From: Atrichornis clamosus
Taxonomy: Eukaryota > Chordata > Aves > Passeriformes > Menuridae
NCBI GenBank assembly: GCA_013400975.1
Contig: WBMZ01002653.1
Span: forward strand, 1-64,000
Direction: 5' to 3'
Length of the DNA: 64,000 bases
In this document: piece after piece, positions 1-12,977 of the stretch
How positions within the stretch are numbered: position 1 is the first letter of the stretch
How the letters are laid out: the number at the start of each line of letters is the position of its first letter
Translations under genes and position numbers: made by a program
Notes under the pieces: generated by a model
The model's database searches: none
Told to the model about the DNA's origin: nothing
Seen by the model: only the letters and a program-made list of their open reading frames with translations

Positions 1-403
1 ATATGTATATATATATGTATAGAATTTATATATATAAGTATATATTTCTTTTTAGAACTTGTGCATTGATGAAGGTTATTATATCCATACACAATATCAT
101 GCAGTATCTACACAGATCTTGTGGTGCAATGCTTAGTCTGTCACAGTTAGTATAACTTTTGCTATTGATTTAACTGAGAGCAAGGTTGAAGAATTTTATA
201 CTAGATGTGAAGAAAAAATGTTTTAGTTTAATACGGAAAACTAAAATTTAGGGACATGAGATTTGTTTATATTGAACAGAAACAGAACACCCCACACATT
301 ACTTGACACAATTCAAAATATAAGAATCTGACAAGAAAATTTCCTCCTGAAAAAGATTGTCAACTCCCAATATTCTGAGTCTTGTTTCACAATTTAGGGT
401 AGG
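1..403. other. AT-rich unique sequence with a TA/TG microsatellite at the edge
   Basis: The first ~45 bases are an imperfect TA/TG dinucleotide run. The rest is AT-rich, with no long frame and no recognised repeat. Confidence 0.6.
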
Positions 404-644
404 GAGCCTTAAGGGAGGTTTACGTTGGACATCAGGAAGAATTTCTTCATGGAAAGGGTTGTTAAGCATTAAAATGGGCTACCCAGGGAGCTGGTAGAGT
501 CATCGTCCCTGACTGTATTCAAGAAACAACTTGATGTGGCACTTAGTGCCATGGTCTAGCTAACAAGGTGATGACTGGTCAAAGGTTGGACTCTATGACC
601 TTAGAGGTCTTTCACCACCAAAATGATTCTGTGATTATGTGATT
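404..644 (+). mobile_element. CR1 LINE fragment, 3' end
   Basis: This is a 5'-truncated piece of the CR1 3' untranslated region. It carries the conserved blocks meaning 'gtttacgttggacatcagg', 'aatttcttcatggaaagg' and 'gttggactctatgacctta', and it ends in the short repeat gattctgtgattatgtgat. CR1 is the dominant avian LINE and normally inserts as 5'-truncated copies without clear target duplications. The copy is diverged and contains no coding sequence. Confidence 0.88.
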
Positions 645-1800
645 TAGAATCACTTTCAATGTTGGTATTAATAATCATAAATATTAAAAGAAAATAAGCA
701 GAATACATATTTTGAAATGCGAAATGAAATGTTCAAGCCTTGCTAACATGAAATATTTATTTAGAATATGAGAAAACGGAAGATCTTCTGATAGAAGTTT
801 TTGCTGAGTGCAACATAATTTCCTCTAAATTCCCAATTATAAAATTCAGATTGACTGGAAAGTTAGATTCAAACTGTGTCCTTTAGAAGGCATGTTCATA
901 TTTAGTTTATTGTACTAAATATTTATGCTCTATAGAGAAATAGGATAGCTGTCATCATTATTTTTAGTTCCATTTTTTGTATTGTTGATTTGGGCTTCTC
1001 ATGTGGGCAGTTCATTTTGATTAGGAGTAATTTTATTCACATACATTATATGAGTAATTTCAGCTTATTTTTATCTTGATAAGCTAGAAGTGCTTCCGTA
1101 TTTTACATGGAGTGTTAACATCTGAGGATACTACCCCTTTGTTATCTATAGCTCAGCAGCGGTTAAGAAATATCTATCATCATAAAAGTAAAAAAATATA
1201 CATTTATTACAAAATTCTGTCACTTTGGAATTTATGGGACTGCTATTTCTACCTTTAAGAAAAAGCTGATTTTTGTGCAAATAGTCTTCAATATTTAATC
1301 TATTCAGAGATGGACTGAGTTTAGATAAATTATAAAGTATTATCAATAAGGTTTTACAGCACAAAGAGTAGTCCTTTCATGCACTAAAGTGATGAAAAAA
1401 TTTGTATATTTTTCAGCCCATCTTTTTTATATTGTTTGTTGCTTAGTGTATTAAAAGACAAAGATGGAAGAAGGGATATTAAGTGTGCACTATGTGTTGA
1501 ACACAGGCTCAGCTCTTTGTTTCTAAATTACCTCTTATATGGAATGTATGGATGGAAGTCTATGCTTCTTGAGATTATGACATAATTTGACAGGATCATT
1601 ATGGAAAATTGTATATTATTTGAAAATAGCTAAGTGCTTGCTTGCCATAAGTAGCTAGAAATGTTAGGTCACAAGTTGAACTTTATTTGCACTACGTGGC
1701 TATGTTTAAGTTAAAGATGGATCATAGTGAAACCTGGAGCTAACAATTTAATAATAGTTAGACTAAGCTGTAGCTTAAATATCACTTAAAAATTAACAGC
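645..1800. other. AT-rich sequence without recognisable features
   Basis: No repeat family, RNA gene or credible exon was seen. Open frames here are short and of random composition. Confidence 0.55.
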
Positions 1801-2135
1801 TAGAGTGAACAGCCTGTAGACTGTGGTGTATGAACTGTAACAACCCTATTATAGCATGGACTACAGAAGCCCCGCTGAAAGCAACCGAAGCGGGTGGGAA
1901 GGTGCCCATGTGGTGACCACTTGGTAACAAAACAGCAAACCAGTGAAGAGTGAGGAGACCCCAGATCCTAATATGCTATTCGTTAAGATTGTTGCATGAG
2001 GGATGGGAAGTTTAGATTGTAAGAGTATAATAGCCTGAGGGTTTTCTTTGTTCCCCTCTTTTGAGACACCTAGCTCGAGCTACCAGCTAACTCAATTGAT
2101 CTGTGTCAATATCTGGTGGAGGTGAGATCCTACTG
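1801..2135 (+). mobile_element. Possible degraded LTR-like element (unclassified)
   Basis: A patch of higher GC with CpGs (about 1868-1935) sits abruptly in AT-rich DNA. It is followed by a tail reading cccctcttttgagacacc near 2055 and then a 'tctggtggaggtgag' stretch near 2112. That layout resembles the U5 end of a retroviral LTR followed by a primer-binding-site-like TGG. No terminal TG/CA pair or target duplication could be fixed, so strand and boundaries are guesses. It could equally be an older DNA element. Confidence 0.25.
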
Positions 2136-3843
2136 TCAAAAATTTCTATAACAATCATAATGGTGCATATGAGCAGCTATGGGCATTCTGGGCACACTAC
2201 GACAAGCCTGACTACCATTTTATCATATCCCACTTACATTTGCAGTGAGGCCTGAGAATGTCTAGTGTTATTGATAGTAGAATACATATGATTTGCCACC
2301 TGCAAGTATCTTCTAACAGCAAGACTAGTATTTGAGATTTACAACATTTCTCTATCAATTTGATTAGATCGTGATAAAGCGTCTAGTAATTACAAAAAAA
2401 AAATTTGATTTTTTTGCTGGTAGATGACCCAGGCCCTAAATTTCAGCACTGGCTGTACACATTTAAACCATCAGAGTACAGTGGACTTCAAGTTACTTTC
2501 CAGCCTGCCCTGGATTCTCAGAAGTTCCTGGGAATGATGTTACCTTTGCTGAATTGAATGTGAAACACAATGTGAAATCTTACTTTTTAATATGCATTAT
2601 ACATTTACTGTTAGCACAGTAACACACTAAAACAAGAAAAGTTAAAACAAAATTTTGTAATAAATTTGTCTTTATTCATGCATAAAGTAGATGCGCAGGC
2701 TGTAATATCCAGAGAAAAACAGGTGAATCTGAGCCATTGGGGCTTCTTCAGACAGAACAATATGTGGTTGAAGTACTTACTCTTTTTGGTTTTATTGTTC
2801 TTTTGACAAGTGTCAGAATTTGACAGGTGGATACATTGTGCAAGTCCATAATGGACCACTTATTTAGCATTTTTTGTTCTAAAAAAGCCTTTTTTTCCTC
2901 TCAAGTAAGTTGAGGTACTTCAAATTCTTGGGATCAACTTTGCTCAGGGTAGTACCGCATAGGAAGAAAAAGTCAGCAAGCTGAACAGCAGAAATAAAGT
3001 CTAGCAATCAAGCTAAAGAAAATAATATTTTTGCTTTTCAGAATTAGAAAGTATTCACCAAACTCATATTTTTTTATCAAGAAATGTTTCCTATGTGTGT
3101 ATTCATGATCTATAAGGAAAATGAAAAAACCTAGAAAGGTATTAATGGAATTAATAATTTGGGAAAACATTTACACATTCAATATCCAAAAAGTTCTAGA
3201 AATGCAAATTAATAAGCTGTTTTGTTATTAAATATTGCTAGTAGTATAAGGAACAGATGAATGCTAACCTGTATAAATCATAAGGCAAGAATGCTCATCT
3301 CGATAAACAGTCTGACCAAGGACTAAAAAGAACACAAAAACTAATTTCTAAGTGCCATACTCAAACCCAAAATCTAATTATTTAACTTGTACTTTAAGAA
3401 AACCAGATAGGAACACTTGTACTTTTGTACAGTTTTAAAAGGTTACTTTCTTCTTTGAAGAAGTCTCCTAAGAAAATATTTCTCCCCTTAGCTAAAACAA
3501 TCCCCTCTTGCTGATTAACATTGCGGCATCAGAAAAGAGAAGGCATCTCTCCTAAATATAAGCAGTCACAGTATAAAGGTACCAAGCCTTAGCTGATAGA
3601 AAAAAGTCTAAATTGAAAACCAAGTTACAGTCCAAATTGTAGTTTAGAAGTTCTGGAAAATGCCATACGGACTCTCTGAAAGGCATGTGTGTGTGTAGAC
3701 TAGACTCTATATATATATTTTTTCCAAACAATAAATAAAGATATAATTTAGGAAGTTGTTCTAAACATTAGTAAAATGCTGTTACATGTCACTTAGAACT
3801 GACCTGTAAAGTTACTGCTTATATGGTTTTTAATTATATTTTC
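2136..3843. other. AT-rich sequence without recognisable features
   Basis: Contains homopolymer runs (A near 2394, T near 2890) and short frames on both strands with no recognisable domain. Nothing else supported. Confidence 0.55.
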
Positions 3844-4622
3844 AGAATCACAGAATGGTTGACGTTGGAAGGAGCCTCTGGATGGGGTCTGGTTCAATCC
3901 CCCTGTTCAAGTAGATTCACCTACAATAGGTTAAACAGGACCGTGTTCAGATGGCTCCTGAAAATCTCAAAGGATGGAGACTCCGCAACCTGCCTGGCCA
4001 ACCTGTGCCAGCTTTTGGCTACACTCACAATGAAAAAGTGTTTTCTGATGTTCAGATGTAATCTACTGTGTTTCACTTTGTGCCCATTGCCTCTGATCCA
4101 GTCGCTGGGAATCACTGAAAGAGCCTGGATGTCTTTTTGTACCCTCCCTCCAAATATTTGTACACATTGATGAGATCCTTTCTGGGCCTTCTTTTCTCCA
4201 CTATGAACAGTCCCAGCTGTCTCAGACTTTCCTCATAGGAGCAATGCTCCAGACTGTTAATAATCTCCGTGGTCCTTCATTAGGCTGTGTTCTGTGTCTT
4301 TCTTTACTGAGGATCCAGGGACACCACGTTTCAGGTTTGGCCTATCCAATGCTGAGTAAAGAGGAAGGTTCCCCTCCCTTGACCTGCTGACAATGCTCTT
4401 CCTAATTTAGTCAAGGGTTACAATCAGCTGCCTTTGACACAAGGGCGCAGTGGTGGCTCTTGTTCAACTTTGTGCCCACCAGCACCCCAAGGCCCTTTCC
4501 AGCCTTTTCAGCTGTGCTGCTTCCAGCATCTACTGATACATGGGGTCGTTCCACAGGTGCAGGACTTTCCAATTTCCTTTTTTGAACTTCATGACATTCC
4601 TGTCAGCCCAATTCTCCTACCT
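3844..4622 (-). mobile_element. CR1 LINE fragment, antisense, ~780 bp
   Basis: Read on the minus strand, this is the last ~0.8 kb of a CR1. The 3' end is at 3844, where the plus strand shows 'aatcacagaatggtt'. Moving away come the conserved blocks for 'ggatggagactccgcaacct', 'cctgatgttcagatgtaat', 'cccagctgtctcagac' and finally 'gaacttcatgacattcctg' near 4585, which lies in the 3' part of the reverse transcriptase coding region. Indels around 4240-4320 break the frame. The 115- and 117-residue plus-strand frames over this interval are antisense repeat, not genes. Confidence 0.93.
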
Positions 4623-7600
4623 GTATTTCTTTTTCTGATGTATATATTTTATTATATATTGGCACAAAACCAAACCAATGAACCAGCCAAACAAACAAAA
4701 TTTGATCTACTCCTCTCATTTCAGGTTATTCAAAGAGTTAGTGTATGCGGTTCCTTTTTTACATGGTACATAGAAAAAAATAAGTGAAAGTATGTTTAAA
4801 ATATATTTTTGAATCTTCAAAATATAAAATTCAAAACTAGCATTTGTTATTGTTTCAAGATATTCACAGTGAATATCTTAACAGATATATATTTAATCAT
4901 ACAGATTTTAAGAAAACTACATAGCTACAGGAAAGGGGTCCTAAAATGAATCATACATAAAAGCATCTCTATTTCAACTTCTGTGAACCTTAATGCCACA
5001 GAAGAATTTTCAATATATTATACTAAGGTCTAGGAAAGCTACCCCAAAGATAAGTAAACAAAAACACATGACACACAAAAAAATTGTACCTTTGAATGCA
5101 GTCTGGTCCTTTGTTGGAGAAACAGATCTTAAAGTATTTATGATAATATCTCACAGGATATTAATAAATGCAAGATGGTATACTTTATGCAAGTGATGAA
5201 GCCATGATCATATCCAGCCTCTTCCCAGCACAATGCAATTACATTATTTCTGAGGATGATATTGTGTAGTCGAGGTTTTGTGCAAGAATTGTGCTTAAAG
5301 GTAAGCAAAAGAGAAAAAGAGACACTATTTAAAATTTAATTTTCAAAGACTTAGTAGATCAAACATTCTTTACCATTTTACAGGCTAAATAGAAATTCTA
5401 AGAAATCATATAATGAAGAAATCTGGATCAGGTATCTTAAAAAATGTATTTAAAACTTTTCTTTAAAATAAATTGCATATTATATATGTGAACAGTTTCA
5501 GTCAAGAAGATTTATTTCTTTAATACAGTTGATGTAATTCAAAACTTTTCTAACTTAAGTAAAATATTTGGACTTCCATTAAAAACATAGTAGGTGATAG
5601 CAATTTAGTTCAGCCACTAAAGCACAGTTACCTGTCAAGGACACACTTACTATAATAAAGGTTAGTAATTTTTTAATATGTTCATTCTTCTGTGAGCCAC
5701 TTTTAGAGCTGAAACAATTTATGAAGTTTTAAAAGATCCATTTATGTTCACAAATACACAGTCAAAAAACAGTTACCTTGAAAACAGTGACATAGTTTGC
5801 AATTTTTTAGATCTTCCTGCTGAAATGGGTACCTTTTGTCCTTAAATGTCTGTATAGGCTTCCAGTAAATATCCACCCACTATTTATTATGGTGAGAACA
5901 CTCAGAATACAAAATATTAGAGACAGAATTTCAGTGGTGCACACAATTCATCCAGTGAACTTAAAACTTGTTGATTGGAAAACTATTTAAACTCACTCCA
6001 ATCTTTATACATTAGCAATTGAACCCATTCTCAGACCAGAATTTATGTGACTGAGAAATAAACAGTGAAATACAAACTCCTGAACCTTAATACTTGGTGG
6101 AACTGATGTGCAATTTATTTTTTTTAATAAAGGTATGTATGTAGACAAATTGAAGGCAAGAAAGAAAAAAAAAGAAAAATTATAAAGAACTCACAGCCTA
6201 TGGAATAAGAGAACTGGGAAGAATAGGAATAACTGCTTCACTTAGTTGTGTCAAAGTCTGGAAGTGGGAATTCAGAATACTTGCAAAAGGTATGGTGGAA
6301 ACAGAATGGGGACAAGGCAGGTGCTGTGTCAAGCTGAACTTGGGAGCCAGGAAAAACAGGTCCTGCAGTGAACAAAAAGATTTAGTTGAGTTTGGAGATT
6401 CATAAAGACCCCAAAAATACCCCTATCCATGAGTGTGATCAACCATCCCCGGGTTGCAGCCATTCAACCCAGCTGCAGTCATAGATTTTTGGTCTGTATA
6501 AGGCTCATGTAACATTCACATCAGAAGATGACTAAGAAAAATCCCTCAAAAACTAGTACTAATTTCTTGTCCCTATCATTCCATTGAAATAGGAAACCTT
6601 AAATATGAGAGTGAAAAAAGAATTTTGAGAAATGAATTATGCTACTAGAAAGCAGACTTAAGTAAATACATGCCAGCATAAAGTCAATCCCAATGAAATA
6701 ACTCTTAAGATGTTTGATCCTTTTTCTATTCTATGAAGCAAAGGGCTTTTCCCTCTTTCAGACACTATGATAAATACCTTTGAAGTTGTGAAGTTTCTTC
6801 ATATTCTCGATTGATTTTTGTGGGTTTTTTTTCCTGGATTTCACTTCAGCAGAAGAAATAAAATATTATGTTTCATAAGCTGTGTACAAAATGATGGTTG
6901 CATTTATTTAGTCTTCCAGTTAGATGCTTTAGATGCTTAATTATTTTACTACATCTGTGAAAATAAATTACATATTTAGAAATCAGGCTGCAGATGTGTT
7001 TATGTGAATGCCACATTATTCATTTTCCTTTGAAGACTGTCAGTCACTGACGTAAAGTGAAGCTGAAAAATTCTGCAGTGCACTAGGTGGTCATCTATGA
7101 GAACTTACAGAAAATGTAATAATGTCTTATCTAGTGTAGTTAGAAAATGAATCAATAATTAATAAGTCAGCATTCTCTTGTCTGTCACAGCAAATGAGTT
7201 AACAAAATATTATTCTAAAATCTATGCAAATTTTAGTTTTCAGAAAATTATATAAAAATAACGTTCTCTGAACTGGCAAGGAGAATAAAAGTATTCCCTT
7301 AATAAAGAGAAAATTCAATCTCTTTTTTTTATTCTTTAACGTATATTTTTAATTTTTCAAAAATTAACCATTTTTAATACAGAGATGGTATTATTCTAAA
7401 TTTTATCTTCACAGGATTGTTGTGAAAACAGTTTTGATCTGCCATCAATTTGATGCTGGCTTGCAAATCAGCGAGGTAGTGGTTACCAGTGCCTTTATGG
7501 TTCACACAAAATTCAAACTACTATAGATTTAGTTTAACTGCCTTTCCTTCAGAAATACAAGTACTTAATTTCACATAAGGATAAAGTTTGGGAATATAAA

Positions 7601-9535
7601 ACCATTGGAAGCCCCTAGAGTTAAATTGTCAAATATAACCCTGTCTGAAAAATACCAACATTATTTTTAGGAAGTAAAGACTTAAAGTGGAGAGGGAGAC
7701 TCAGATATTAATGAGAAAGTTTTCCTTGCTTATGATGAATCCTAATTTAAATACAAATCAGGAAATTGGTCTATTCTGCTATGAAAATTTACACCAGAAT
7801 CACCGAAGGATTTTGTGTGTTTTTCCTAAGAGGAAAAGCCATAGGCTGACAGTCCTAGGCAGTGTTTACTTGCACTGGAAATTTTCCCCTCAGTTTTTCT
7901 GTAAAGCCTAACAAACTTTAAACTTATTGTTGGACGTGAAGGTTTAGGTAAAGCAGCGTTGTTGGAAAGATTGTGTAACAGAATAGATATATATATTTAG
8001 AGAGCTGTGATCTTCAGTTCAAATTGGCTAAATAAGTGATTGTTTTTCCTGCACAGCAATTTTGCTTCTTGAATGGTGACATTGTTGTATTTATATAATT
8101 TTACATAGCAGCTGTTATAAATTCCTATCTGCCACAATGCACACTGACACAGACTTGTATGTCTAATCAAGTCAGCCACCATTAAGGTTAGGAAACACCA
8201 GCAGATAAACAGCAAGGATATATATTTCTTTATCCTAACTTTATAAATGGCAACTTTTTACAGCCTTGTATTTCAGAGCATAATATAAAAACCTGCAATG
8301 ACTTTTTAATTATTATATTATTAATATTCCTGAAATATTACAGGATCTTTACATGTTGAATTCAAGCCCTTTAAAATTTATAAAGATGTTTCTGTATTTC
8401 TTTAAAATGCCCCAAAACAGCATTTTATAAGTAACTTTTTTTTTTCCAACAAAATTCAATTAAAGTGCACCGAATAACAAGGAAGGGCAATAAGAAATAT
8501 AGTATATATTATCAAATACTGAGAGCAATTTGAAAAGCTTGAATTCCCAAAAGGTTTAGGTTTTTGTTCTGGAAATATATAAATGTGAAAAATTACATTT
8601 TTATCTTATGTTTCCATTGCTTGGGCTATCCTCTTTTGTCTATGACAGCAGGATAAAATTGATAAAAATTAGATTTTCATTGGTTTTGACTTTGTTTTGC
8701 ATTTTGGAATATAAGAGATATATTTTTACCTTCCCAATTTATTTTTATGAATGCATCTGAGATATATGTTTAAAATAATCAAACCTACTTAAGTACAGTT
8801 ATTAAAAGTGGCTTGAATTCTTCAGGTTGGTTAACTAATGTCAGGCTTGCATAAATGTCTCATTCTACAAGCCTGTGAGTGGGAAGTTAACTTTCAGCAG
8901 TGCATCTGAGATCAAGCTTAATGAGTAAAGCTATCAGTTTTTTACAGACAGTTTCACATGTGGAATATTCATTGATTGATTTGTCTTATTTCCTTCATTT
9001 TACACGCTATATATTTTCAGCCAGTCAGTCACTACTCAGTGTGAACAATTTTATCATAAAGATAGGACAGTACAATATGTAACACTTGAGAACTTTACAG
9101 TAATATTAATTATAATGATAATGCAAACAATTTTAATAAAAAACATTTCTGAAGACAAGGAAAAACATTCTATATACTCATGGTGTATAAGACCTATTAT
9201 TATGTCATTTGATGAAAGACAATATGGATTATTTTAAAAGTTAATGTATTTTTGCCCAGGTTTAAGTATATTGCTCTAGAACAAACAAAGCCAACAAGAA
9301 ACACTGCTACATATTTTTTAGAACTCCTGATTTTTTCAAAAGGCTTCCTTTTATGTTTTCTTATCAAATATAGGATTAAGATAACAGTTATTATTGCTGG
9401 GGTTTGTTTATGTGTTTGGGGTATTACAGTATTTTTTTCATCCTGAAACCCTACAGGACTTTGTGATTTACACTGTGCTGTGAATGCCATAAATAGATGC
9501 CAAAGTCTACTGTTAGGACATTAGTATTTAATAGG
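4623..9535. other. AT-rich sequence without recognisable features
   Basis: About 4.9 kb with no identified repeat, RNA gene or exon. Homopolymer and short AT tracts are frequent (for example 6117-6180, 7321-7370 and an ATAT run near 7987). Frames of 60-96 codons are the random expectation for this composition and carry no known motif. Confidence 0.55.
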
Positions 9536-9550
9536 CTATAATAAGATGGC

Positions 9551-9605
9551 TACTATTAGTACTACTACTACCACTCTTGCTACTACCACCACCAGTTCTA
9601 GCAGT
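9551..9605. repeat. Imperfect ACT/ACC trinucleotide microsatellite
   Basis: A run of ACT, CTA and ACC triplets with interruptions, of the kind that arises by slippage. No coding frame is implied. Confidence 0.75.
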
Positions 9606-9764
9606 GCTAAACAACACTACCATACTGCACAGCACAGCAAAAGTGATTTCTGCTCTCAGCAAAGGAAATCCTGTTAGCTGTCCGAGGGAAGGATGGGACT
9701 GTGGTTAAAATAGTATGAAAATAAGCCCACCTGGATGCCAGATGGAAGAAGGAGAAAGAAATCA

Positions 9765-9935
9765 TGACCATGGGCAGCCCACTCCTCCCTTGAGGTGATG
9801 CCCGGGGCGGCTGAGGGCTCTACCTACCCTGCCCTCACCAGCCTCCTGGGCTGAACTGTACCGGAGACAGCTCAAGCCTCAGGAACCATGGCAGGCTGAG
9901 GCCCATGCTAAGGAAAGGGATGGGCACCAGCATGG
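9765..9935. other. Unexplained GC-rich island
   Basis: A ~170-bp block that is visibly GC-rich and CpG-containing ('gatgcccggggcggctgagg', 'gtaccggagacagctc') stands out from its AT-rich flanks. It is followed by a T-rich segment to ~10040. It could be an old LTR or DNA-element remnant, or a conserved regulatory element. I see no intact frame, splice signals or family match. Confidence 0.4.
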
Positions 9936-11912
9936 TCATGTAGGTGTTTTTGTAAAAAAGTGTGAACTGTACGCTTTTTGAAGCTTTTCTGTTTTCATGT
10001 GCAATTTGGACTATTCAACTATTAAAATATTAATTGGGCTAGCCATAATTCCTTAGCTGCCTGTGTTTGGCACATTCATTTTTTTGAAGATTACAAGTTT
10101 TTGAGTGTTACATAGTGTTCCTGGAGCTGAAGGTAAAGGAGGGGAGACAAGAATCACTCAGACGTCAGTAAAATGTTAAAGCAAGCTGAAATCTGCTCTG
10201 GCCACAGCACATCCTGAGAACATTAATGACCAATGCAGAGCCTTCTGCCTTCTACTAGAACAAAAAACATCAGAACTGATGAACTAAAGAGAAAAAAAAA
10301 AGGTAGTCCCTGCCCCAAAGACTTTATTGTCTAAGAAAAAAAAATGACAGATAGATAAACAGACAGATGGGAGACAAGCATGGATGAGAGAAATACTTTT
10401 CTCACCTTCACTTTCAAAGACAATAAATATGTCCATGTTATATTAATAAGCAAAAAAGTGAAAGAAATACCTGGTTAAACCATTTTAGCTATTTGGATAT
10501 ACAGAATATAGACCATATAGAATAACTTTAATATAGTATTAAAATAATATTTGGACTTATTATAATGCTCCACTCCAAGCCATTGCCTGAAAATTACTCT
10601 TCATAATATCAAATATAGTTATTACTTTTGTCTGTAATTTCCCTTTGCCTGGTACATTATTATTTCTCAGGAGTACGTAGTACTTTCAGTTTTTTATGCA
10701 ATATAAAAAGAGTACTAAAATGGAAGACTGTCTAGATTATTCATTGTAAACTACTTTCCTAACCAGTGATTCTGGTCCTATTAATACAATTGTTGCAAGC
10801 AAATTTTTCCATACTTTTTTTTTAGAGGGTGCCAGCTTGTATACAGTTTAAGAATTATTTCTTTTGCTGTTTTTCTTAATAAATGTAAAACAAAACACAT
10901 TTAAAAAATGAACTGAAATCAGATTTTTTTCACTGATATTATCGTAATTTGTATTATATTACATCCTCATTAGTACAGTTTACCAAATATTTTCACTTGT
11001 TGACTTGTTCTTAGGATCTTTTCTCAAAGATCCCATTCCAATTTATAACAAAAATAATCAGGACTAGTTCTAGTACTCATAGCTCCAGTTTTATTGAATT
11101 GTTTTATTGACCAGAATAAAATAATTGTATTGGTTCTTTTTGACCACTACTTTACTGTTTAGCAGGAGCTAATGCCATCATGTAAATACTTAAAGGTGAG
11201 ATTTGGGGAATTGTTCCCTAATTAAGTGTTACAATTCAATTACAAAATCAGCAGATGCACTGGCTACACAGCAATGACTACATTGCCAGATACAATATTG
11301 TTATACAAATGTTTTATTTATTTCTCATTGAATGAATTGATTTATAGTTGGAGGGCTTTTAGTTTTGCATTTTTTTAGTCACCAGGTGGTTATTATAACT
11401 GCCTGGGGAAACAAATCACTGAACTATTTTTTTTTCATATCTATATCTATTTTTACAGTTCTGTGTTTGAAAGGAAATTAATTTTTTCTGTTCCTTACAG
11501 TGATTACTAAATTCCCTTAAGCATCAGATGTCATTATCTGCACCTGAAAAGAATTATCAGTATAGAAAATGTAGCTTTACACTGAATAAATGCTTATGTT
11601 TTCAAAAACAACCCTTAAATTGCTATATCTAATATCACAGATCCTTCAGTATGATTTGAAAAGATAAAATAACTTCTCACTGAATATAAAATATGGGCAT
11701 TGTTCCAGGAATCTTACTAATTCCTATGTTTGTTCCCACATAAAGAGCAATGTGTCAACAGCTCTATCTGAATGCAGAGTCCTTCCTCTTCCTTGCAGTT
11801 TTGAACTCTGGTATCATTACAGAATAGTTGTTTATTTTCAAGTTGAAAGGAAAAATGTAACAGGAGTTTGTAAGATGGCTTCCGCCTTTGGAGAATAATG
11901 GTTATGAAAGAG
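9936..11912. other. AT-rich sequence without recognisable features
   Basis: Nothing beyond short homopolymer tracts (A9 near 10290, A8 near 10336, T8 near 11427) and random short frames. Confidence 0.55.
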
Positions 11913-12105
11913 TGTGGTGGGTTGACCTTGGATGGATACCAGCTGCCCATCAGGCCACACGAGCACTCTCCCATCAGCAGGAGAGGGGAAGAAAATACAA
12001 TGAAAAGCCAATGGATCAAGTTAGGAACAGGGAGATCACTTACCAATTATTATCACAGGCAAAATAGACTCGACTTAGACAAATTAATCTAATTTATTGT
12101 CAAAA
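11913..12105 (-). mobile_element. Avian ERV LTR, first part (interrupted by CR1)
   Basis: The plus strand starts TGTGGTGGGTTGACC and reads as the reverse complement of an LTR 3' end. The minus strand carries a polyadenylation-type AATAAA (TTTATT on plus at 12093-12098), which sets the orientation. The element continues at 12286 after a CR1 insertion. The same family occurs complete at 17225-18292 and truncated at 50973-51239: the block 'gagaggggaagaaaataca' plus the 'gactcgacttagacaaatt' region correspond in order to 'gacagaggagagaaaac' and 'ggctcaattagag' there. Confidence 0.82.
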
Positions 12106-12285
12106 TAAATGCCTCAAGCCTGTCAATGTTAAAGAGGCATTTAGACAAGATAACATACTTTGAGTTTTGGTCAGTCATGAGTTGATCAGGCATTTGGACT
12201 AGATGATCACTGTAGGTCCACTCCAACTGAAATTATTCTATTCTCCTCTACTCTAGTCTATTCCAATCTATTCATTTTATTCTAT
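12106..12285 (+). mobile_element. CR1 LINE tail nested inside the LTR
   Basis: A ~180-bp CR1 3' end, with blocks 'gcctcaagcctgtcaatgtt', 'aggcatttagacaaga' and 'ttggactagatgatcactgt', ending in imperfect ATTCTATT repeats. This is the tail type of one avian CR1 subfamily. It interrupts the LTR cleanly: sequence left of 12105 and right of 12286 is contiguous in the related LTR copy. The CR1 is therefore younger than the LTR. Confidence 0.9.
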
Positions 12286-12670
12286 AGAGTAGGATAATGA
12301 AAAATAAGAACAAATCTGAAAACATATCCCTTCACTCACACTTCTTCCCAGACTCAACTTCCCTCCTGTCTCTTTTACCTCCTCCTCACCAAGTGGTGCA
12401 GGGGATTGGGGAACGGAGGTTGCAGTAAGTTCATAATATTTTGTCTCTGCCACTCCTTCTTCCTCACACTATTCCCCAGTTCCATCATGGGAACCCTTCT
12501 ATGGGATACCACCCTTCATCAGCTTTTCAAAGTGAATTCTTCCCATGGGCTACAGTTCTTCACAAGCTGCTCCACTGTGGATTTTATTCATAGTGTAGAG
12601 TCCCTTATCAAGGGGTCCTGCTAAGACCATGCTCCTATGTGGCTTCACCACAGCCTGCAGCCTCATAATA
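12286..12670 (-). mobile_element. Avian ERV LTR, second part, 5'-truncated
   Basis: Continuation of the LTR split by the CR1: 'agagtaggataatgaaaaat' here parallels 'agagcaggacaatgataag' at 17431. It then runs through the 'caccaagtggtgcaggggat' and 'cccatgggctacagttcttc' blocks. Recognisable similarity fades near 12660-12670, before the U3 terminus, so this end is missing. No target duplication can be assigned. The 72-codon frame at 12406-12624 is inside this LTR. Confidence 0.78.
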
Positions 12671-12975
12671 GAGTTTTACAAAAAAGACAGGGCAAGTGCA
12701 ATTATTTGAATTTGGAACATTTCAGTTATGTGAAAGTTTACCTACATCCTAGAGAGAGCAAGATCCTAAAGAAAGTGGTGCAGATTGGTGCAGGTCACTC
12801 ACATTGTATGCTACTAGGTTAATTTGTAGACAAATTTTAGCTTTTATTGTAATCAAATTTAGGTATATACCTTAAAATCATTATACTATGTACTTTCTGA
12901 TGAAAGGTAAGAATATGCTTTACACTTTACTCCAGTGTGTAAATTGTGGGGTTTCTATCTGGCCAGTCATTTTCA
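12671..12975. other. AT-rich sequence without recognisable features
   Basis: Short flank between the LTR remnant and the A-rich block. Nothing supported. Confidence 0.5.
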
Positions 12976-12977
12976 GA

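Noticed and set aside
3823..4787. 115- and 117-codon plus-strand frames
   Set aside because: Antisense reading of a CR1 (3844-4622).
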